Below, in pieces: positions 8,364 to 16,461 of a stretch of 64,000 bases of DNA. Origin of the DNA: Pantoea sp050157905 (GTDB lineage: Bacteria; Pseudomonadota; Gammaproteobacteria; Enterobacterales; Enterobacteriaceae). Within the stretch, counting starts at the first letter, position 1, and each line of letters opens with the position of its first letter. The stretch lies in contig NZ_JBKIWZ010000001.1 in the NCBI RefSeq assembly GCF_050157905.1, forward strand, positions 930,001 to 994,000, given 5' to 3'. The notes under the pieces were generated by a model. That model was not told the DNA's origin. It did no database searches and saw only the letters and a list, made by a program, of their open reading frames with translations. The translations under genes were made by a program, and so were the position numbers.

Positions 8364-9162
8364 TGCCGCGCTTCAGCGGCTGATTGGGCAGGTCACCGGC
8401 GACTCTGATAAGACGTCGATGTATCCGCTTGCCGGTCTGACCGGATGCAGTCAGAAGATTGTCAGCCCGCACGGAATCTTTATCGCGCGGGCAGCGCCGC
8501 AGCCGGTCATCCCGTTTGTGGACCGGCAGCGTGAATTCCGCCTGTTACGTAAACTGCGTACCCGCGGCCTTGCGCCGCAGCCCGTAGCGGGTAACCCGCA
8601 GGGGATTATCCTGAACTGGTGTCCGGGCGAGGTGCTGGATGAACCGCGCTTCAGCCAGCAGCGACCACAGATTCTGACGCTGCTGCAGCGGCTCCATCAG
8701 CAGCCGCTGACAGGCTATCGCCTGCTGCTGCTGCCGCTGTTATGGCGCTACTGGCAGCTCACGCCGCAACGTAATCATCGCTGGCTGCGATCGCTCAGGC
8801 GCCTGACGCAACAGGGGGAGCCGCAGCCGCTGCGGCTGGCACCGCTGCACATGGACCTGCATGCCGGCAATGTCATCGAGAGCCCCGAGGGATTGCGGCT
8901 GATCGACTGGGAATATGCCGCCGATGGCGATGTCGCGCTGGAACTGGCGGCCATTTGTGCCTGCGATCCACAGCATCAGCATGACTGGCTGGCCGGCTAT
9001 GCTGATGCGATGCAGCTGCCGCTTGCCGCGCTGGCACACCAGGTCAGACGCTGGCAACCCTGGCTGCGTCTGCTGATGGCCAGCTGGTATCAGCTGCGTG
9101 CCAGTCAGTGCGATGACGCCACATTACAACAGCTGGCTCAGCAGAGCTGGCAACAGATTTAA
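8350..9162 (+). CDS. thiK: Thiamine kinase
   Basis: Salvage kinase making thiamine monophosphate. It has the aminoglycoside/choline-kinase-like fold, with catalytic HMDLHAGN and metal-binding LIDWEYA (both intact). I chose TTG 8350, 14 bases inside lpoB, because the N-terminus then aligns with E. coli ThiK; the alternative is ATG 8419, which would lose 23 residues. 270 aa. A longer glycine-rich loop is replaced by LAGLTGCSQKIV, as expected of a diverged homologue. Confidence 0.85.
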   Translation: MPRINAALQRLIGQVTGDSDKTSMYPLAGLTGCSQKIVSPHGIFIARAAPQPVIPFVDRQREFRLLRKLRTRGLAPQPVAGNPQGIILNWCPGEVLDEPRFSQQRPQILTLLQRLHQQPLTGYRLLLLPLLWRYWQLTPQRNHRWLRSLRRLTQQGEPQPLRLAPLHMDLHAGNVIESPEGLRLIDWEYAADGDVALELAAICACDPQHQHDWLAGYADAMQLPLAALAHQVRRWQPWLRLLMASWYQLRASQCDDATLQQLAQQSWQQI

Positions 9163-9200
9163 TCGGTGACGCCCTTGCGTCGCGCTACAGGATTCAGGCT

Positions 9201-10241
9201 ATGAAATCACATTTACCCGGCCCGCTGATGCTTGACGTCGGTGGTTATGAACTGGATGGCGAAGATCGCGAAATCCTGCAACATCCGCTGGTCGGCGGGT
9301 TAATTTTGTTTGCCCGCAACTATCACGATTCCGCTCAGCTTGCCGAGCTGGTGCGTCAGATCCGCGCCGCGTCCCACACCCGACTGGTCGTGGCGGTGGA
9401 TCAGGAGGGGGGACGCGTGCAGCGTTTCCGCGACGGTTTCACCAAGCTGCCCGCCATGCAATCTTTTGCAGCGCTGCACGACGCAGAGACTGCCGGCGAG
9501 CTGGCACAGCAGGCGGGCTGGCAGATGGCTGCTGAGATGATCGCGATGGATATTGATATCAGCTTCGCGCCGGTGCTGGACGTGGGCCATATCAGTGCCG
9601 CGATCGGCGATCGATCTTTCCATGCCGATCCGGCAATCGCCCTCGCCGTGGCGCGCCGCTTTATTGCGGGGATGCACGAGGCGGGTATGAAAACCACCGG
9701 CAAACATTTTCCGGGACATGGCGCGGTCAGCGCCGATTCGCATAAAGAGACGCCGCGCGATCCCCGCGATGAGAAGACGCTGCGCGAGCATGACATGGCG
9801 ATCTTCAGCAGCCTGATCACGGAGCAGGCCCTGGATGCCATTATGCCTGCCCACGTCATCTACACCGATGTCGATCCGCTGCCGGCCAGCGGTTCGCCGT
9901 ACTGGCTTAAAACCGTATTGCGCGAGCAGCTGGGCTTTGATGGCGTGATTTTCTCCGACGATCTCTCAATGGAGGGGGCTGCCGTGATGGGCAGCTATGC
10001 GGAGCGGGCGCAGCAGTCGCTTAATGCGGGATGTGACATGGTGCTGGTCTGCAATCAGCGTCAGGGAGCCATCAGTGTGCTGGATAACCTGATCCCGGTA
10101 AGTTCAGAACGGGTTACCCGGTTGTATCATCAGGGCCGGTTTACCCGCGATGAGCTGCAGGCAACGCCTCGCTGGAAAAACAACGCCCGGCAACTGAGTG
10201 AACTTCAGGAACGCTGGCTGGCGCATAAGGCGTCGTGGTAA
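9201..10241 (+). CDS. nagZ: Beta-N-acetylhexosaminidase NagZ
   Basis: Cytoplasmic glycoside hydrolase family 3 enzyme removing GlcNAc from muropeptides during cell-wall recycling; its product feeds AmpR signalling where ampC is present. Motifs seen: DQEGGRVQRF, KHFPGHGAVSADSHKE (catalytic His loop) and FSDDLSMEGA (nucleophile Asp). 346 aa, near the usual 341. 38 bp after thiK. Confidence 0.95.
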   Translation: MKSHLPGPLMLDVGGYELDGEDREILQHPLVGGLILFARNYHDSAQLAELVRQIRAASHTRLVVAVDQEGGRVQRFRDGFTKLPAMQSFAALHDAETAGELAQQAGWQMAAEMIAMDIDISFAPVLDVGHISAAIGDRSFHADPAIALAVARRFIAGMHEAGMKTTGKHFPGHGAVSADSHKETPRDPRDEKTLREHDMAIFSSLITEQALDAIMPAHVIYTDVDPLPASGSPYWLKTVLREQLGFDGVIFSDDLSMEGAAVMGSYAERAQQSLNAGCDMVLVCNQRQGAISVLDNLIPVSSERVTRLYHQGRFTRDELQATPRWKNNARQLSELQERWLAHKASW

Positions 10242-10281
10242 ACAGTGACTGCCCGGCGTTATCATTACCCTGTGGGTCTGA

Positions 10282-10821
10282 ATGATCATCGCTCTGCACG
10301 GTTTTGATTCCGGTAGTCCGGGTAATTATGAAAAGTGCTGCAACTGCAGTTTATCAATCCTGATGTCAGGTTACGCAGTGACAGCACCCGCCATCCCCGC
10401 CATGCAGTTTCTGCTACAGAAACCGTCAGAATGCTGATGCAGTCTGACGGCGATTGCCCGCTGACCTGCGGCATCGGACCTGACGGTTTCTGGTCAGAAC
10501 GCATTGGCTTTCTGTCTGTACGGCATCCGGCAGGCGATCTTTAATCCCGGCCTCTTTACGCATGAGAACATGGAAAGGAAGATTGACCGGCCTGAGACGC
10601 ATCCGGACACCGCCACCCATTGCGTCAGCGATTTCCGTGAGCGCAACCGTGGCCGCTGTCTCACTTTTCTCTCACGGCAGGGTGAGACGCTCGGCAGCCA
10701 GCGCAGCGCCGATCGTCTCCGGCCCTTTTATGTGATTGACCGGGGTGAGGCGGAAGGGCATAAACTTAAAAACCTCTCTTCCCATCTCCAGCAGATAAAA
10801 TTATTTAAAACAGCAGGTTAA
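10282..10821 (+). pseudogene. ycfP: ycfP (UPF0227), inactivated by two frameshifts
   Basis: YcfP is a small alpha/beta-hydrolase-like protein between nagZ and ndh in E. coli. Here the start reads MIIALHGFDSGSPGNYEK, but frame is lost at about 10335 (GAAAAGTG, one base fewer than expected). It continues in the next frame as LQLQFINPDVRLRSDSTRHPRH up to about 10515. There a tandem CTGTCTGT (4-bp duplication) shifts frame again, and the remainder IRQAIFNPGLF to LKTAG reads in the first frame. Several normally conserved residues are also changed (GIGPDGFWSERIGF), which argues for real decay, not a read error. Confidence 0.85.
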
Positions 10822-10885
10822 ACAGATTTGACATCGCAGGGTGCCTGTTTTCGTTACGTAATTATCCGAGTTTTATTTTCCTGCT

Positions 10886-10899
10886 TTGATGTATATCAA
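10886..10899 (+). promoter_or_regulatory. FNR-binding site upstream of ndh
   Basis: Perfect FNR consensus TTGAT-GTAT-ATCAA. A possible -10 hexamer TATTCT at 10930 would put the site centre near -48 to -50, the position from which FNR represses ndh anaerobically in E. coli. The matching sequence is seen; repression is inferred. Confidence 0.8.
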
Positions 10900-11033
10900 T
10901 ATTCTTATGTTCTCCTCTTCCCGCCATGCTATTCTGCCAGCAGATTGCGATTTTAACTTCGCCAACCCTATGTTTCTTAAGGTTTAATTTAACCTTCGGT
11001 TAACTTTTGGTTCACAATTTGAGGGGGTCTTTG

Positions 11034-12338
11034 TTGACTACATCCGTTAAGAAAATTGTTATCGTCGGAGGGGGAGCCGGCGGCCTCGAAATGGCCACGC
11101 AGCTGGGTCATAAACTGGGGCGCAAAAAAAAGGCCGAGATTATCCTGGTCGATCGTAACCACAGCCATCTGTGGAAGCCGCTGCTGCATGAAGTGGCGAC
11201 CGGCTCCATGGATGAGGGCATCGATGCGCTGAGCTATCTGGCGCATGCCCGCAATCACGGGTTTGAGTTCCAGCTGGGTTCGCTCACTGACATTGACCGC
11301 AGCCGGAAAGTGATCCGGCTGGCCGAAGTGGTGAACGCACAGGGCGAAGTGCTGGTGCCGCAGCGGGAAGTGGCGTATGACCAGCTGGTGATGGCGCTGG
11401 GCAGTACCTCGAACGATTTCGGTACGCCGGGCGTTAAAGATCACTGCATCTTCCTGGATAACCCTCATCAGGCGCGCCGTTTCCACAACGAAATGCTCAA
11501 CCTGTTCCTGAAATTCTCTGCCAGCGAAGGCAAACTGGAGAAAGTGAACATCGCTATCGTCGGCGGCGGTGCCACCGGCGTTGAGCTTTCCGCCGAGCTG
11601 CACAATGCTGTGAAGCAGCTGCACAGCTACGGATTTAAAGGGCTGGGACGCGAAGCGCTGAACGTAACGCTGGTCGAAGCGGGCGAACGTATTCTGCCTG
11701 CATTGCCACCGCGCATCTCTGCTGCAGCACATCAGGAGCTGACCAAACTGGGCGTGCGCGTGCTGACGCAGACTATGGTGACCAGCGCTGAGCAGAATGG
11801 CCTGAATACCAAAGGCGGTGAGTTTATTGAAGCCGATCTGATGGTCTGGGCTGCCGGGATCAAGGCGCCTGACTTTATGAAAGAGATTGGCGGACTGGAA
11901 ACCAACCGCATCAACCAGCTGGTGGTTAAAGAGACGCTGCAGACCACGCTGGATGATGATATTTACGCGATTGGCGACTGCGCCTCCTGCGCGCTGCCAG
12001 GCGGTGGCTTCGTGCCGCCTCGCGCTCAGTCTGCGCACCAGATGGCCTCACGCGCAATGGATAATATCCTGGCGCAGCGTGCCGGTAAGCCGCTGAAAGC
12101 CTATGTCTACAAAGATCACGGCTCGCTGGTGTCGCTCTCCCGCTTCAGTACGGTCGGCAGCCTGATGGGCAACCTGATGCGCGGTTCGATGATGGTGGAA
12201 GGGCGGATTGCGCGCTTTGTCTACATCTCGCTCTATCGTATGCACCAGATCGCGCTGCACGGTTACTTCAAAACCGGCCTGATGATGCTGGTGGGCAGCC
12301 TCAACCGGGTAATCCGCCCGCGGCTTAAGCTGCACTAA
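11034..12338 (+). CDS. ndh: NADH dehydrogenase II (non-proton-pumping)
   Basis: Peripheral inner-membrane flavoprotein passing electrons from NADH to quinone without proton pumping. FAD-binding GGGAGGLE at about residues 12-19, NADH-binding GGGATGVE near 180, the YAIGDCAS segment, and an amphipathic C-terminus for membrane attachment. I chose TTG 11034, behind GAGGGGG, because E. coli ndh also starts at TTG with MTT; 434 aa. The frame is open further upstream without homology. Confidence 0.95.
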   Translation: MTTSVKKIVIVGGGAGGLEMATQLGHKLGRKKKAEIILVDRNHSHLWKPLLHEVATGSMDEGIDALSYLAHARNHGFEFQLGSLTDIDRSRKVIRLAEVVNAQGEVLVPQREVAYDQLVMALGSTSNDFGTPGVKDHCIFLDNPHQARRFHNEMLNLFLKFSASEGKLEKVNIAIVGGGATGVELSAELHNAVKQLHSYGFKGLGREALNVTLVEAGERILPALPPRISAAAHQELTKLGVRVLTQTMVTSAEQNGLNTKGGEFIEADLMVWAAGIKAPDFMKEIGGLETNRINQLVVKETLQTTLDDDIYAIGDCASCALPGGGFVPPRAQSAHQMASRAMDNILAQRAGKPLKAYVYKDHGSLVSLSRFSTVGSLMGNLMRGSMMVEGRIARFVYISLYRMHQIALHGYFKTGLMMLVGSLNRVIRPRLKLH

Positions 12339-12364
12339 GCTCTGCGCGGTATCGGGTCAGAACG

Positions 12365-12395
12365 AGCCTCCTCAATGCTGAGGAGGCTTTTTTTT
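12365..12395 (+). terminator. Rho-independent terminator after ndh
   Basis: 10-bp stem AGCCTCCTCA / TGAGGAGGCT, 4-base loop, then a T run. Confidence 0.92.
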
Positions 12396-12469
12396 GCCTT
12401 AACTGCCTTAGCGGTGATGGCCGTTCATGAAATCGCTTTTACTTTTCAGATCATTTTTATTCGCTTTAT

Positions 12470-12856
12470 TTGATTTTGACCGGGGCACAGGTGCGCGGCG
12501 AGAGCGTGAAGGTCGACACCGGCCGCAACCTGACGCTGACCTCAGAGCAGGACAGCGACCGCTACGACAGTAAGCAGCAGAACGCCAGCGCGGGCGGCAG
12601 CTTCACCTTCGGCTCGATGACCGGGTCGGCGAGCGTAAATATCAGCCAGGACAAAATGCACAGCAACTGGCAGAGCGTGGCCGGGCATACCGGCATCTTT
12701 GCCGGTAAGGGCGCTTTTGACGTAACCGCAGGTGAGCATACCCAGCGCAACGGCGCGGTAATCCGCTCAACGGCCAGCGCGGATAAAAACCGACACGACC
12801 ATCACAAACTGGAATCGAACAACACCAGTAATTACGTTTATCAGGCATCTCAGTAA
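12470..12856 (+). pseudogene. Fragment of a CdiA/FHA-type haemagglutinin
   Basis: 128 codons matching the internal haemagglutinin-repeat region of two-partner-secretion exoproteins of the CdiA/FhaB type: GAQVRGESVKVDTGRNLTLTS, SKQQNASAGG, HSNWQSVAGHTGIFAGKGAFDV and GAVIRSTASADKNR. Nothing upstream supplies the signal or TPS domain, and the frame diverges after SADKNR and stops, so no toxin C-terminus is present. There is no ribosome site at the putative TTG. It is a relic, possibly left by deletion of a larger locus. Confidence 0.75.
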
Positions 12857-13462
12857 CAGAGCACAGGCGTATGTATTGACGGCAGACTTGAGGGGGGACA
12901 TTTTTCTGGAAAAAACAGACGTTAACCTGCTGAATGCTGGCTCTGCATGCAGGCTGGATTTAGATAAATTGATTGCCGAATATCTGTATGCATCAGGAAC
13001 CCTGAGTCAGGTAAATAATCTTCGTTAATAAATTCTGTAACGGTATCTCTTTACTGAATAGAGAGGCAGCAATAACGATGCAGACACCTGATTTTAGGGT
13101 GAAACGGCCTTGATAGCTCTGATTCTTTTTGGTCTAATAACGCCACCAGGAATAGCCGATGACTAAATACTAATAATTCACCTGCGAAATAAATTTGATA
13201 TCCGATTTAAATGACCGGAGTCATCTTTCTTACGAATACAATTTCACAGTTGCGCAGGCTGGTTTTTTTAAAATTCCGGCAATGAACTGATGCTCTCTGG
13301 CTCATTCTGAACCATAGAAGCAGAGCGCAAAAGTAAATATTCCTGTCCGGTACAGGCGGACAGACAAAAGCGACAACCTGTCTGTTGTGTACTGGTGATT
13401 CAGGGAACGAAGTCCTGCCTGAAATGCAGGGAAATAATGTTAAATTATGAAAAGGAAACCCA
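12857..13462. other. Gap after the adhesin relic, no clear gene
   Basis: Contains one 50-codon frame from TTG 12876 to the stop at 13028 (ending in AEYLYASGTLSQVNNLR) with no recognisable homology. It might be another degraded piece of the exoprotein/immunity locus. The rest is AT-rich leader for the following ail-like gene. Confidence 0.35.
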
Positions 13463-14029
13463 ATGAAATTCAAAATGACGACGCTGGCATTACTGTGTGG
13501 GACGCTGCTGGCAGGCAGCAATGCGTTTGCTGACAATCACACTGTTTCGGTTGGCTATGCGCAAAGCAAAGTTGAAGACTACAAAAACATCCGTGGTGTC
13601 AATGTTCAGTATCGCTATGAATGGGATGCTCCCATCAGCGTCATTGGCTCATTCAGTTACATGAAAGGCGATCAGGATTTTTCAGAGCGGGATGAGTACG
13701 ACGGTGACGTTTACGGCTATGACGGACAGGCTAAAGTAAAATATTATTCACTGATGGCGGGGCCAGCGTATCGTATCAATGACTATGTCAGTCTCTATGG
13801 ATTGGTTGGTGTTGCCCATACTAAAGTGGATGAAAGCGTGCATTATCTGGGCGATTATTCAGATAGTTATGGCGAAAATAAAACCTCCTTTGCCTATGGT
13901 GCGGGCGTAGCCGTTAATCCCACTGATACACTTGCAATTAATATTGGCTATGAAGGCACGCGCGTTAACTATAATGATGCCCATTACGCCATCAACGGCT
14001 TCAATATTGGTGTCGGCTACCGTTTCTGA
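13463..14029 (+). CDS. Ail/Lom/OmpX-family outer membrane protein
   Basis: Eight-stranded outer-membrane beta barrel. Signal peptide of about 24 residues (cleavage near AFA-D), repeated amphipathic strands with extracellular loops rich in Asp/Tyr/Glu, and the terminal aromatic signature GVGYRF required for BAM insertion. 188 aa. Relatives include OmpX, Ail and PagC, which serve in adhesion or serum resistance; which one applies here cannot be told. AAAGGAAACCC precedes the ATG, and a terminator follows. Confidence 0.85.
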   Translation: MKFKMTTLALLCGTLLAGSNAFADNHTVSVGYAQSKVEDYKNIRGVNVQYRYEWDAPISVIGSFSYMKGDQDFSERDEYDGDVYGYDGQAKVKYYSLMAGPAYRINDYVSLYGLVGVAHTKVDESVHYLGDYSDSYGENKTSFAYGAGVAVNPTDTLAINIGYEGTRVNYNDAHYAINGFNIGVGYRF

Positions 14030-14046
14030 TTTAGTCCTGAATCCGC

Positions 14047-14074
14047 AACCCTGACCATCTGGTCAGGGTTTTTT
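14047..14074 (+). terminator. Rho-independent terminator after the Ail-like gene
   Basis: 10-bp stem AACCCTGACC / GGTCAGGGTT with a 4-base loop and a T run. Confidence 0.9.
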
Positions 14075-14237
14075 ACGGTATGCAAAGAAGTATTTAATAG
14101 ATGCCGTTTTACGCGACTCTTAATCAGGTTTAAAAAATAACTTATTCCATCTTGTCGTAGATGCCAGTCTTATGAAATAAACCGGCTTAGTTTTTGTTGA
14201 AAATATGGAAATAACTGCTGTATGAAGGAGGGCAGGG

Positions 14238-14732
14238 ATGTTATGTATTAAGTGTCAGGAAGCGGAAGGAAACAAAGATTCAGGTTACTGTGATAATTGT
14301 GAAAAAAAAGAAGAAGGCAGAATTAATGGTTTGTTATATCTGCCTGCTTTAGGCCTGGTTGTGGGCTTTTTTACGATGCTATATAATGCTTTTAATGTTG
14401 TTGCGTTAATTGCTAATACATACCAGAAATATAGTGTGATTAATAGTTTTAGTATTTTGCTCTTAATGCTTTCAATTATTGATTTTCCCGTAACAGTACT
14501 GGCTTGCTGGTTCTTCTTTAAGAAAAAAGCAAAAATCAGATGCGTGATGATAACGTACTATTTATATGGTCTTGTCTTTGCCAGTTTTTGTACGTTTTAC
14601 CCCGCCTTAGTTTTCCACGTAAACCTTACACAGCCTGTTATCAATACCCTGGTCAGGGCCTTTATCAGTTGTCTGATTTGGGTGCCTTATTTTATTTTCT
14701 CCAGCAGGATTAATAAAGTCTTTGTAAATTAA
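14238..14732 (+). CDS. DUF2569-like membrane protein with N-terminal zinc ribbon
   Basis: 164 aa. The N-terminus has CxxC (residues 3-6) and CxxC (18-21), a likely zinc ribbon, followed by about four hydrophobic membrane segments. This layout matches DUF2569 proteins of enterobacteria, whose function is unknown. Strong Shine-Dalgarno GAAGGAGG. The gene is much richer in A/T than its neighbours, which suggests horizontal acquisition. Family call is from layout, not from a search. Confidence 0.65.
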   Translation: MLCIKCQEAEGNKDSGYCDNCEKKEEGRINGLLYLPALGLVVGFFTMLYNAFNVVALIANTYQKYSVINSFSILLLMLSIIDFPVTVLACWFFFKKKAKIRCVMITYYLYGLVFASFCTFYPALVFHVNLTQPVINTLVRAFISCLIWVPYFIFSSRINKVFVN

Positions 14733-14846
14733 TATGGACATGTTTTTATGTCACAAAGTAAACGCTGTGCAACGCAACAGAGACCTGGTCCTGGCATCAT
14801 TAAAATAACTCAATTTTTATTGAATTTTAATTAAGGAAAATAAACA

Positions 14847-15386
14847 ATGGCGGCGAAAATCATCATCTCTGGATTGATAGCATTATTATTGAGTGGTTGC
14901 ACCGCAGGTTTCAGACCTTCTCTGATTGATTATAAAGGAGAGGATGCGGCCCGGATTCGCGTCAGTTCAGAAGGCAATACGGCACTTCAGTTCTTTGAGA
15001 AGCAGGATTCAGGTTGCTATAAAAAAGTACTGGAACGCCGTATTACTTCTGGCTTTGCCATTCTGGGTATCCCTGTCACAGGGAATAAACGAATAGGTAT
15101 GCCAGCCTCATCTGATAATAATGGTGCTTTCATCAATGAGTTCACCCTGAAGCCGGGGCAAATGATCCGGGTCATCCACTACTGGACTGAGACGGGGTAC
15201 TTTCAGAACACGCAAAAATCTGCCACTGCTGCATTTATTCCTCAGGCTAACCATGACTACGATATTGTGGTCAGAGGCTCTGAATATTCAGGCGATAGCG
15301 TGTCCATCAAAAATCTTACTCAAGATGGCGCCGTCGTGGGCTGGGGCGATGTGAAGGAATGCCCGTCAGAGAGTATTTTTGATTAG
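14847..15386 (+). CDS. Putative lipoprotein of unknown function
   Basis: Type II signal peptide with lipobox LLSGC (Cys18). The mature part (about 160 aa) contains SSEGNTALQFFEKQDSGCYKKV and further Cys near the end, with several predicted beta strands; no family recognised. AAGGAAAATAAACA precedes the ATG. Lies 114 bp after the DUF2569-like gene, same strand. Confidence 0.7.
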   Translation: MAAKIIISGLIALLLSGCTAGFRPSLIDYKGEDAARIRVSSEGNTALQFFEKQDSGCYKKVLERRITSGFAILGIPVTGNKRIGMPASSDNNGAFINEFTLKPGQMIRVIHYWTETGYFQNTQKSATAAFIPQANHDYDIVVRGSEYSGDSVSIKNLTQDGAVVGWGDVKECPSESIFD

Positions 15387-15399
15387 TTTCCTCTTCCTT

Positions 15400-15429
15400 C
15401 ATTCCTGAAGCCTGATTGCTTCAGGAATG
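15400..15429. terminator. 12-bp perfect hairpin after the lipoprotein gene
   Basis: CATTCCTGAAGC / GCTTCAGGAATG around a 6-base loop, 14 bp after the stop. It lacks a T run, so intrinsic termination is uncertain; RNA end protection is an alternative. Confidence 0.55.
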
Positions 15430-15793
15430 AATCTTCATGTTTACGGCATAGCCAGTAACCGGGTTACAGGTAGCGATGGAAATGCCGTTGCCAGAACAGG
15501 CAATCAGCTTCTTTAAAGCACTTTGCAAAAGTTTATGATATGGATTTAATTGGTTAAAGTTTCGGCTTAAAGCGATAACAGTGAAAACTCTCTTCTCTTC
15601 AGAACTCTCCTAAAAACTGGTCCTGATAGCAAAGTGACCGATTTCCTCCATTTATCTGATGTTGCAATTTTAGTCCATCTGCAAAACTTCACTTCAACAA
15701 ACACGGCGCGTCGCGCACGCCGGTTATACCTCCATCAACGAGGATGCTTTAACAGCAGGAATGCGCGGTAACACTTTTCAGGAGGAACGTCCT
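15430..15793. other. Gap upstream of ycfJ
   Basis: About 360 bp with no reading frame worth reporting on either strand. The right part is the ycfJ leader with a strong CAGGAGGAACG ribosome site at 15779-15789. A hexamer-like stretch was not assigned. Confidence 0.4.
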
Positions 15794-16336
15794 GTGAATA
15801 AATCAATGTTAGCGGGTATCGGTATTGGTGTGGCAGCAGCACTGGGTGTTGCCGCCGTGGCAGGCATGAACGTGTTTGACCGTGGCCCGCAATACGCTCA
15901 GGTACTCTCTGCGACGCCTATTAAAGAGAGCATCAGGCAGCCACGCCAGGAGTGCCGTAATGTCACCCTGACGCATCGTCGGGCCGTGCAGGATGAAAAC
16001 CGTCTTGCTGGCTCGGTGTTAGGTGCAGTGGCAGGTGGTGTGCTGGGTCACCAGTTTGGCGGCGGTCGCGGCAGGGATGTGGCGACGGTAGCGGGGGCGG
16101 TAGCGGGTGGTTATGCCGGTAATCAGGTCCAGGCCGGACTGCAGGATCGGGATACTTACACCACGACCGAACAGCGCTGCAAAACCGTTTATGACAAACA
16201 AGAGAAAAAACTGGGATATGACGTGACCTATAAAATAGGCGACCAGCAGGGCAAAATCCGCATGGAAAACGATCCCGGCACGCGTATTCCTCTGGACCGC
16301 AATGGTCAGCTGATTCTTAATAGCGACCAGGCGTAA
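15794..16336 (+). CDS. ycfJ: YcfJ-family glycine-zipper protein
   Basis: 180 aa. N-terminal hydrophobic anchor (SMLAGIGIGVAAALGVAAVAG), then QECRNVTLTHR, then a long glycine-zipper 2TM-like segment (GSVLGAVAGGVLGHQFGGGRGRDVATVAGAVAGGYAGNQ) and a conserved C-terminal YDVTYKIGDQQGKIRM domain. The start is GTG 15794, giving MNKSML exactly as in E. coli; the ATG at 15761 would place the ribosome site inside the gene. Envelope protein of unknown role, linked to biofilm in E. coli. Convergent with mfd. Confidence 0.9.
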   Translation: MNKSMLAGIGIGVAAALGVAAVAGMNVFDRGPQYAQVLSATPIKESIRQPRQECRNVTLTHRRAVQDENRLAGSVLGAVAGGVLGHQFGGGRGRDVATVAGAVAGGYAGNQVQAGLQDRDTYTTTEQRCKTVYDKQEKKLGYDVTYKIGDQQGKIRMENDPGTRIPLDRNGQLILNSDQA

Positions 16337-16383
16337 CTGGGCAAAGCTTTGCCGCACTCGCGGCCACACAGCACGACGTAATG

Positions 16384-16414
16384 AAAAAGGCGCATCTTCC
16401 GGATGCGCCTTTTT
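16384..16414. terminator. Bidirectional terminator between ycfJ and mfd
   Basis: 13-bp stem AAAAAGGCGCATC / GATGCGCCTTTTT with a 5-base loop; T runs on both strands serve the two convergent genes. Confidence 0.92.
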
Positions 16415-16461
16415 TCATGGTGTCCGACCCGCCCGGCGCTCAGCACCGGACGGGCAGGGAG

